NCBI RefSeq assembly: GCF_003112695.1
Contig: NZ_BFBP01000014.1
Coordinates: 24,686 to 88,685, forward strand
Direction: 5' to 3'
DNA: 64,000 bases
From: Azospira sp. I13
Lineage (GTDB): Bacteria > Pseudomonadota > Gammaproteobacteria > Burkholderiales > Rhodocyclaceae
Shown here: one piece after another, positions 58,574-64,000 of the stretch
Position numbering within the stretch: the first letter of the stretch is position 1
Layout: each line of letters starts with the position of its first letter
Program-made: the position numbers and the translations under genes
The notes under the pieces: generated by a model
What the model was told of the DNA's origin: nothing
Seen by the model: only the letters and a program-made list of their open reading frames with translations
Database searches by the model: none

Positions 58574-60529
58574 TCAGCTCCCCACCACGCCGCCGTCTTC
58601 CCGCCGGATCACCACGGTGCCGGATCGGGGCCGGCCGGCGGGGGTTTCCGGGAACTGGCCATGGGGCCAGTGGGAAATGGCGGTGGCCTTTTCCGGATCG
58701 GACCGCTCGCTGGCCGGTTCCCCCGGGTGCTGGATATTCACGAACAGGGTCTTGCCGTCCGGCGTGCTGGTGATGCCGGTGATCTCGCAGCCCCGAGGGC
58801 CAGTGAGGAAGCGCTTGACCTGGCCCGTCGCCACATCCGCCACCAGCATCTGGTTGTTGCCCAGGTTGGCATAGTCGCCCTGGTTGAGGACGCTGGTGGA
58901 CACGTCGGTCTGGATCCAGAGCCGGCCTTCGACGTCGAACCACAGGCCGTCCGGGCTGCCGAAGGCATCGCCCTGGATGTTGCCGCGGCGGGCGGCATCC
59001 GGATGCAGGGGGTCGCCGGCCAACAGGAAAATGTCCCACTCGAAATCCAGGCTGCCCGCGTCATGCCGGCCCTTGGCCGGGGCCTCGCGCCAGCGCACGA
59101 TGTGGCCGAAGACGTTGTCGGCCCGGGGATTGGCGGCGTTGAGCCCAGGCACTTCACTGGTGCCGCGCTTGACGTTGTTGGTGAGGGAGACATAAACCTC
59201 GCCACTCTTGGGGTGAACGGCAATCCATTCAGGCCGGTCCATCTTCGTCGCGCCCACCTGATCGGCGGCCTGGCGGGTGCGGATCAGCACCTGGGCCTGG
59301 TCGGCAAAGCCGTTTTCCGGCGTCAGACCGTTCTTGCCGTGCGCCAGGGCCACCCAGTGGCCCTTGCCGTCTTCACCGAACTTGGCCACGTAAAGCGTGC
59401 CTTCGTCCAGCAGGCTGGCGTTGGCAGCCCGGTCGCCGGGCTGGTAAATGCCTTTGGAGACGTACTTGTAGATGTACTCGAAACGCTCGTCGTCGCCCAT
59501 GTAGACCACCACCCGGCCATCCGCCGCCAGGGTCACGGTGGCGCCCTCGTGCTTGATGCGGCCCAGGGCCGTGCGCTTGACCGGCGGCTGCATGGGGTTC
59601 CAGGGGTCGATTTCCACCACCCAGCCAAAACGGTGGGGCTCGTTGGGGTGCCGGGTGGCGTCGAAGCGCTCGTCGAACTCGTGCCAGCGGTAGCCGGCGG
59701 TCTTGTCGTTGATGCCGTAGCGCTTCTCGTCCGGCGTCGCACTCTTGCCGGCCTTGAAGTAGCCGTTGAAATTCTCTTCGCAGGTCAGGTAGGTACCCCA
59801 GGGCGTGTGGCCCATGGCGCAGTTGTTGAAGGTGCCGAAGATGAGCTTGCCGTGAGGGTCCTGGGCCGTCTTCAGGCCGCTGCTGCCGGCGGCGGGGCCG
59901 GAGACGGTGATGGCACTCTGGGCGGTGATACGGCGGGCGTAGGCGGAAGGCCGCACCAGTTGCCAGCGACCGCCCTCTTCCTTCACTTCGATGACCGAAA
60001 CCCCGTGGGCTGCCTGGGATTTAGCCACTTTCTCGGCGGACCAGTCGCGCATGCCGCCGACGTGGAGCAGGCCATCATCCGTATATTCGTGGTTGATGCA
60101 CATCAGGCCGCGGGTGGAAGACTGCTTGCGGCCTTCGACGAAGGGGAAGAAATGCATGCCGTCGTGGTGCATCCCCGCCTGCACCGCCTGTTCGCCGGCA
60201 TGGTTGCTGGCATCAGGGAGAAAGGCCGGCCCGTCGAACAGGGGATCTCCCCAGGCAAACAGCAGGTCTAAGCGATAACCGGGCGGCACCTGCACCCGGT
60301 CTTCCCGGGAAACGGCAATGGCGTCGAATCCCATGGCGGGCCGGGCAGTGCGAATGGCCCGCCCGGCACCGGCGGCGGCACTCACCGCAGCAGCCGGCAA
60401 GGGCAATCCGGCCAGGGCCGCAGCCCCCAGGCTACCCGCCAGCATCTGTCGACGACCCGGGCTGGGCAGGTCGAGCAGATGGGGATTGGCGCTGGCATTG
60501 CTGCAGCAGGCGTCGTCGAATTCCTTCAT
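58574..60529 (-). CDS. phoX: PhoX-family alkaline phosphatase (DUF839), Tat-exported
   Basis: 651 residues. The N-terminus has a twin-arginine signal (SPGRRQMLAGSLGAAALAGLPLPAAA). The PhoX body is clear: PPGYRLDLLFAWGDPLFDG, CINHEYT, GTFNNCAMGHTPWGTYLTCEENFNGYF, HRFGWVVEIDPWNP, KHEGATVTLAADGRVVVYMGDDERFEYIYKYVS, DRPEWIAVHPKSGEVYVSLTNN, SPDGLWFDVEGRLWIQTD. Known members are iron-calcium phosphomonoesterases used in phosphate starvation. A PhoB box lies 45 bp upstream. Confidence 0.95.
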   Translation of the reverse strand: MKEFDDACCSNASANPHLLDLPSPGRRQMLAGSLGAAALAGLPLPAAAVSAAAGAGRAIRTARPAMGFDAIAVSREDRVQVPPGYRLDLLFAWGDPLFDGPAFLPDASNHAGEQAVQAGMHHDGMHFFPFVEGRKQSSTRGLMCINHEYTDDGLLHVGGMRDWSAEKVAKSQAAHGVSVIEVKEEGGRWQLVRPSAYARRITAQSAITVSGPAAGSSGLKTAQDPHGKLIFGTFNNCAMGHTPWGTYLTCEENFNGYFKAGKSATPDEKRYGINDKTAGYRWHEFDERFDATRHPNEPHRFGWVVEIDPWNPMQPPVKRTALGRIKHEGATVTLAADGRVVVYMGDDERFEYIYKYVSKGIYQPGDRAANASLLDEGTLYVAKFGEDGKGHWVALAHGKNGLTPENGFADQAQVLIRTRQAADQVGATKMDRPEWIAVHPKSGEVYVSLTNNVKRGTSEVPGLNAANPRADNVFGHIVRWREAPAKGRHDAGSLDFEWDIFLLAGDPLHPDAARRGNIQGDAFGSPDGLWFDVEGRLWIQTDVSTSVLNQGDYANLGNNQMLVADVATGQVKRFLTGPRGCEITGITSTPDGKTLFVNIQHPGEPASERSDPEKATAISHWPHGQFPETPAGRPRSGTVVIRREDGGVVGS

Positions 60530-60573
60530 GGGCGCATCCTGTCGATGGGAAAACCCTATTTTTCAAGGACTTT

Positions 60574-60602
60574 GTGACAAACAGGTCACAAGCCCGTGAC
60601 AG
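60574..60602 (-). promoter_or_regulatory. PhoB box upstream of phoX
   Basis: On the minus strand CTGTCAC-GGGC-TTGTGAC-CTGT-TTGTCAC: three 7-bp repeats separated by 4 bp, the 11-bp periodicity of the Pho box consensus CTGTCAT-N4-CTGTCAT. It is 45 bp from the phoX start, in place for the -35 region. It strongly suggests phosphate-starvation induction. Confidence 0.85.
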
Positions 60603-60698
60603 GTGCCCACCCCTGAAATGCCCACGCCATGAAAAGGGGCTTGCCGCCGACCCGGGATTGCCGGAGAATTTCGTGACTTATTTCACAAAAGTACTGCC

Positions 60699-61406
60699 AT
60701 GAACCCTTTTGAAGCTCGCCGCCGCCGTGAATGGATGCTCATCGGGCTCGTCATGATGACGGCCCTCATGGCCAACCTGCCTCGGGACATCACCCGGGCC
60801 CTGAACCTCGACACCACCTATCTGGTGGGTCTGCTGGGCATGCTGGTGTTGCTGGCCCTATTTCTCTACGTACGCTTCACCTTCTTCCTGCTCTACGCTC
60901 TGCTGATCATCGGCGCCAACCTGCCGACCCAGTGGGCGGAAGGCCTGGGCATCTCGAAAATGCCCATGCTCATCGCCCTCGGCTTCATGGTGGCCGCCTC
61001 CCTGGTGAATCACGTCACCCGGCTGGTGCCCTCGGGCCTCGAACCCAAACCCAAGAGCCGCAGCGTGGAAGGCAGCAAGGCCCTGAATAACGCCATCGTG
61101 CGCAACAACGTGAACCTGGCCCAGCGCATCCTGGCCATGGACATCGACCCCAACCAGGTGGATGACGAAGGCCTGCTGCCCCTGCAAAAGGCGATTGAAA
61201 GCGGCAGCCTGGAGCTGGTGAACCTGCTGCTCAAGGCCACCGCCAACCCGGCGCTGCCCTGCAGCAACGGTGTTTCCCTCCTGCATTTCGCCGAAGGCCT
61301 GGGCCACGCGGCCATTGCCGACAGCCTGCGGGCGGCCCTGGCGGCTGCCCAGGACCAGGGCGAAGCCCGCCTCGGCCCCGAATCCGGCTTCGCCAAGACC
61401 TTCTGA
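60699..61406 (+). CDS. Membrane-anchored ankyrin-repeat protein
   Basis: 235 residues. Three membrane helices near the N-terminus (about 14-24, 42-60, 62-75 and 87-105 are hydrophobic) are followed by an ankyrin-like C-terminal region: KALNNAIVRNNVNLAQRILAMDIDPNQVDDEGLLPLQKAIESGSLELVNLLLKATANPAL, LHFAEGLGHAAIADSLRAAL. No enzyme motif. Divergent from phoX; the 169-bp gap includes the PhoB box on the other strand. Function unknown. Confidence 0.8.
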   Translation: MNPFEARRRREWMLIGLVMMTALMANLPRDITRALNLDTTYLVGLLGMLVLLALFLYVRFTFFLLYALLIIGANLPTQWAEGLGISKMPMLIALGFMVAASLVNHVTRLVPSGLEPKPKSRSVEGSKALNNAIVRNNVNLAQRILAMDIDPNQVDDEGLLPLQKAIESGSLELVNLLLKATANPALPCSNGVSLLHFAEGLGHAAIADSLRAALAAAQDQGEARLGPESGFAKTF

Positions 61407-61421
61407 GACACTGGCGGCCCG

Positions 61422-61497
61422 CTTCTTAGCAGCCTCTTAGCTCCTTCTTAGTCGCCTCTTAGCCGCTTTTACCCACCTCTTACCCGCTTATCACGCG
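61422..61497. repeat. 11-bp tandem repeat array (CYTCTTAGYNG)
   Basis: Seven consecutive units: CTTCTTAGCAG, CCTCTTAGCTC, CTTCTTAGTCG, CCTCTTAGCCG, CTTTTACCCA, CCTCTTACCCG, CTTATCACGCG. The first four are near-perfect, the rest decay. One 10-bp unit breaks the phase. It lies between the ankyrin gene stop and the ABM/rlmJ operon, about 150 bp upstream of the ABM start. Confidence 0.85.
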
Positions 61498-61612
61498 CCG
61501 CTTGCTCCGCCGCTTGCTCAATTCCCCTGACTTCCCCTCCCGCCCCGGTTCCGGCAAGGTCGGGAAGGAGGACAGGCAGGAAATAAACGGCGCTGCGGGA
61601 GGTGCTCTCCGC

Positions 61613-61642
61613 TAAAATGCAGGCTCTTTTTCTGGAGCCTGC
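61613..61642 (+). promoter_or_regulatory. -10 box and 8-bp palindrome at the ABM gene start
   Basis: TAAAAT (61613-61618) is followed at once by GCAGGCTC (61619-61626), an 8-nt spacer and GAGCCTGC (61635-61642), ending one base before the ATG. The Shine-Dalgarno GGAG overlaps the right arm. Confidence 0.6.
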
Positions 61643-61643
61643 C

Positions 61644-61961
61644 ATGTTCCTCGCCATGAACCGTTTCCGCATCGCCAAGGGGCGGGAGGCGGAATTTGTC
61701 GACCACTGGCGCCAGCGGGAAAGCTATCTGGCGGAAGTGCCCGGTTTCCAGGGCTTCCACCTGCTGCAGCTGGAACCCCTGGGGGATGAGCCGGCAGACT
61801 TCACCCTGTTTGCCTCCCACACCCAGTGGGAATCCGAAGCGGCTTTCGAGGCCTGGACCCAGTCCGAGGCCTTCCGCAAGGCCCACGCCAATGCCGGCAA
61901 GACTCCCCGGGAACTCTACCTGGGGCCGCCGCAACTCGAACTTTTCAAGAGTGTTCTCTGA
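61644..61961 (+). CDS. Antibiotic biosynthesis monooxygenase (ABM) domain protein, IsdG/HmoB-like
   Basis: 105 residues from ATG 61644. ABM fold: MFLAMNRFRIAKGREAEFVDHWRQRESYLAEVPGFQGFHLLQLEP, FTLFASHTQWESEAAFEAWTQSEAFRKAHANAG. The NRFRIxKGxExxFexxW pattern is typical of haem-degrading monooxygenase relatives (IsdG, HmoB), though the catalytic Asn-Trp-His set is only partly visible (Asn6, Trp66-like and His85). Its stop overlaps the rlmJ start by one base (TGATG). Role in haem use is an inference. Confidence 0.85.
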   Translation: MFLAMNRFRIAKGREAEFVDHWRQRESYLAEVPGFQGFHLLQLEPLGDEPADFTLFASHTQWESEAAFEAWTQSEAFRKAHANAGKTPRELYLGPPQLELFKSVL

Positions 61962-63028
61962 TGCTGAGCTATCGCCACGCCTTCCACGCCGGCAACCACG
62001 CCGACGTTCTCAAACACCTGGTGATGCTCCAGCTACTGGACTATCTGACCCAGAAAGATAAGCCGCTTTATGTGGTGGATACCCACGCCGGCGCCGGGGC
62101 CTACGACCTGAAATCCGACTACGCTCGCAAGCTGGCTGAATTCCAGGGCGGCATCGGCCGCCTGTGGAACCTGCCGGCCGAGCAGCTGCCGCCGGCCCTG
62201 GCCGACTACGTCAGCCGGGTGCGGGATTTCAACGGTGACGGCGCCCTCAACCATTACCCCGGTTCCCCCTGGCTGGCCTGGAAAGCCCTGCGGGACATCG
62301 ACCGCCTGCGCCTCTACGAGCTGCACAGTACCGACAGCCGCCTGCTGGCCAGCAACTTCCAGGAAGCGGGCCGCCAGGTGCAGGTTCATGCCGGTGACGG
62401 CCTGGCGGGTATGAAGGCCCAACTGCCGCCCCCCTCCCGCCGCGGCCTGGTGCTGATCGACCCCTCCTACGAGGTGAAAACCGATTATCAGGAGATCATC
62501 CGCGCCCTGCAGGACGCCCTGAAGCGTTTCTCCACCGGCACCTACGCCATCTGGTACCCCTGCCTCAACCGGCCCGAATCCCGCCAGTTCCCCGACAAGC
62601 TGAAGCGCCTGCCGGCCAAGGACTGGCTCCACGTGGCCCTGCACGTGCGGGCTGCCGATGCAGATGGCTTCGGCATGGCGGGCAGCGGCATGTTCATTCT
62701 CAACCCGCCCTGGACCCTGGCGGCAGCCATGAAGGAAGTACTGCCGGTACTGGTACAGCACCTGGCGGAAGAAGGCGATGCCGGCAAGGGCGCCCGCTTC
62801 ATTCTGGAAAGCGGCGAAGGTGGCAGCCTGGGAGACACGCCGGTACGCCCGGAGCGCGTGCGGCCGACGGTGTTCAATCCCCGCAATAGCGGCGCTGTGC
62901 CTGGCAAGACGCCGCAAAGGCCCGGGCGTCCGGCAGGAAAGCCTGGAAATCCGCCGCAAACCCCGCGTAATCCTGCAGCAACGCCGCGCCCGCCCCGCAA
63001 AGGGCCTGGCGGGCGCTCGGGTGCTTGA
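61961..63028 (+). CDS. rlmJ: 23S rRNA (adenine-2030-N6)-methyltransferase RlmJ, with run-on tail
   Basis: 355 residues from ATG 61961. Residues 1-280 are a standard RlmJ: MLSYRHAFHAGNHADVLKHLVML, VVDTHAGAGAYDLKS, VLIDPSYEVKTDY (catalytic DPxY), GSGMFILNPPWTLAAAMKEVLPVL. E. coli RlmJ has 280 residues. The remaining 75 residues are a Pro/Arg/Gly-rich low-complexity tail formed by reading the antisense strand of acpH for 155 bp. The tail is probably not selected and may reflect loss of an original stop codon. Confidence 0.9.
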   Translation: MLSYRHAFHAGNHADVLKHLVMLQLLDYLTQKDKPLYVVDTHAGAGAYDLKSDYARKLAEFQGGIGRLWNLPAEQLPPALADYVSRVRDFNGDGALNHYPGSPWLAWKALRDIDRLRLYELHSTDSRLLASNFQEAGRQVQVHAGDGLAGMKAQLPPPSRRGLVLIDPSYEVKTDYQEIIRALQDALKRFSTGTYAIWYPCLNRPESRQFPDKLKRLPAKDWLHVALHVRAADADGFGMAGSGMFILNPPWTLAAAMKEVLPVLVQHLAEEGDAGKGARFILESGEGGSLGDTPVRPERVRPTVFNPRNSGAVPGKTPQRPGRPAGKPGNPPQTPRNPAATPRPPRKGPGGRSGA

Positions 63029-63506
63029 AGCGCAGGGACATGCGATTCAGGGCGTAGGCGATGGTCTCGGCCTCCCGGTAGGAAGCCAGCCAGTCGTCTG
63101 CCCGCATGTGGGGCAGGATGCCCGCCAGCCGGGGTGGCAGGGCCGCCCCCAAGGCCGCGGCTTCGGCATAGACCTGGGCTGAAAACATCTCCAGTTCGGG
63201 AGCCAGACCCGCGGCCGCAGCCCACTCGGGCCAGGCCCGGGCGAGGAAATGGTCGTAGAACAGATCCACCATGATGCCCGCCACCCGGCGCCGTTCGGGG
63301 CTGATGCGGGCCTTGCTGGCGACGAAGGCGGGGTGGGTTTCGGCAAAGCTGTCGATGCGCCGATGCAAGGCCACCCCGGCCAGAATGCCGGTGTCCAGCC
63401 CCTGGCTCCCCGCCACCAAGGGGCCTTTGACGAAATCACCGATGAAGCCCCCCAGCCGGTCATCCGCCGAGGCGCCGCCCAGGTAGGCGTGGGCGAGGAA
63501 GTTCAT
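62874..63506 (-). CDS. acpH: Acyl carrier protein phosphodiesterase (AcpH)
   Basis: 210 residues. Family core (DUF479): MNFLAHAYLGGASADDRLGGFIGDFVKGP, GVALHRRIDSFAETHPAFVASKARISPERRRVAGIMVDLFYDHFLARAW, and the final helical RMSLRFKHPSARQAL. The His-Asp residues of the HD-like fold are seen in HRRIDS and DLFYDHF. Removes the phosphopantetheine group from holo-ACP. It overlaps the convergent rlmJ by 155 bp. Confidence 0.9.
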   Translation of the reverse strand: MNFLAHAYLGGASADDRLGGFIGDFVKGPLVAGSQGLDTGILAGVALHRRIDSFAETHPAFVASKARISPERRRVAGIMVDLFYDHFLARAWPEWAAAAGLAPELEMFSAQVYAEAAALGAALPPRLAGILPHMRADDWLASYREAETIAYALNRMSLRFKHPSARQALCGAGAALLQDYAGFAADFQAFLPDARAFAASCQAQRRYCGD

Positions 63507-63513
63507 GGGCGCC

Positions 63514-63906
63514 CTATTCCAGTTCGGTGTATTTGCGCGAAGAGCCCCGGGATTTTTCCACCGGGTATTTAGCGTCGTTCTTACGGATTTTGGCCAGGGC
63601 CGCCGCCTTTAGGTCAATACCGGCTTCCGCCGCTACCAGCAGCAGGTAGAGCAGCACATCGGCGCATTCGTCGGCCAGGGCTTCCCGGCCGGCCGGATCG
63701 GCCACCCGGGCGACCATGTCGGCATCGCTCTGCCACTGGGTCAGTTCCAGCAATTCCGCCGCCTCCAGGTTGAGGGAGACGATGAGGTGGCGCAGGCTGT
63801 GGAACTGCTTCCAGTCCCGGGCATCGCGGAAGGCAAGGATGGCCTCGGTGAGGTGCTGCAAATCCCCCTGCGGGTCGGCAGGGCGTGGCTTTTCTGCTAA
63901 GGTCAT
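63514..63906 (-). CDS. MazG-like nucleotide pyrophosphohydrolase
   Basis: 130 residues from ATG 63906 (MTLAEKPRPADPQG). The MazG/RS21-C6-like core has EAAELLELTQW and DECADVLLYLLLVAAEAGID, giving the Mg-binding EAxEL and ExxD pattern, and a C-terminal KIRKNDAKYPVEKSRGSSRKYTEL. It hydrolyses non-canonical or damaged NTPs such as dCTP analogues. It is 7 bp from acpH on the same strand. Confidence 0.9.
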   Translation of the reverse strand: MTLAEKPRPADPQGDLQHLTEAILAFRDARDWKQFHSLRHLIVSLNLEAAELLELTQWQSDADMVARVADPAGREALADECADVLLYLLLVAAEAGIDLKAAALAKIRKNDAKYPVEKSRGSSRKYTELE

Positions 63907-63961
63907 GGGCTTTTCAATGTTCGACGGGGCAGGCCCGATTATGCCCCCGATGCACCGGATC

Positions 63962-64000
63962 ATGACTGCCTCTTCCCCTGCGACCTCCCCCCCCCCCGCC
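63962..64000 (+). CDS. Possible start of a + strand gene with an 11-C tract (partial)
   Basis: An ATG at 63962 opens a frame reading MTASSPATSPPP to the window edge. Eleven consecutive C bases begin near 63988. Too short to identify; it is divergent from the MazG-like gene with a 55-bp gap. Confidence 0.3.
   Translation, partial: MTASSPATSPPPA

Noticed and set aside
61422..61497. CRISPR array
   Set aside because: Repeat unit of 11 bp without unique spacers; too short and contiguous for CRISPR.

Overview
This 64 kb window is chromosomal DNA of a GC-rich (mid-60s percent G+C by eye) Gram-negative bacterium, most likely a betaproteobacterium of the Rhodocyclales/Azospira type. That assignment is an inference from gene order and protein flavour: pyrG-kdsA-eno-ftsB, ratA next to rnfH, ETF genes tied to an acyl-CoA dehydrogenase, 3-hydroxybutyrate dehydrogenase, CcoG, PqiABC. 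No rRNA or tRNA gene and no CRISPR array is visible.

Layout. 1-2.2 kb: right end of a lower-GC Tn3-family transposon (transposase C-terminal part plus one small Cys/His-rich passenger gene), which has cut an alpha/beta-hydrolase gene down to its 3' third. 2.7-8.6 kb: complete tripartite RND efflux operon. 8.7-12.5 kb: guaB-guaA (GMP synthesis), divergent from a DUF4124 secreted protein. 12.5-18.2 kb: ratA-rnfH and the pyrG-kdsA-Dabb-DUF1330-eno-ftsB housekeeping cluster. 18.4-22.8 kb: 3-hydroxybutyrate dehydrogenase, an isochorismatase-fold hydrolase, the divergent mnmH/selD pair (2-selenouridine in tRNA), and the tesA/ybbA pair whose start codons overlap.

23.4-37.5 kb: a fatty-acid/acyl-CoA catabolic region: TetR regulator, etfBA, a CbiM-like membrane protein, acyl-CoA dehydrogenase; then an EAL-CBS-GGDEF-Cache protein and two outer-membrane proteins; then etfD (ETF-ubiquinone oxidoreductase) divergent from a thioesterase and acetoacetyl-CoA synthetase. 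The tetR/etfB and etfD/thioesterase intergenic regions share a near-identical 14-bp imperfect palindrome lying on the predicted promoters. This suggests one TetR regulon carrying electrons from acyl-CoA oxidation to ubiquinone.

37.6-48.5 kb: pqiAABC lipid-transport operon, cheD, an NsrR-like regulator divergent from ccoG, a translationally coupled dctP-unknown-RNase HI group, an ankyrin protein, tatD and pilZ. 48.5-55.8 kb: mltG-tmk-holB, ygfZ, an NRDE protein, an L,D-transpeptidase coupled to tadA, and a methyltransferase. 55.9-58 kb: remnants of a two-component locus, one gene lacking its 5' end and the other its ATPase domain. 58-64 kb: GNAT, a Tat-exported PhoX phosphatase with a clear PhoB box, an ankyrin membrane protein, an 11-bp repeat array, ABM monooxygenase, rlmJ (overlapping acpH tail to tail) and a MazG-like pyrophosphohydrolase.

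The most interesting items are the shared TetR-type operator pair, the domain order of the EAL/GGDEF protein, the 11-bp repeat array, the palindrome at the ABM start, and the run-on RlmJ/AcpH overlap. Nothing here is clearly a new defence or biosynthetic system.
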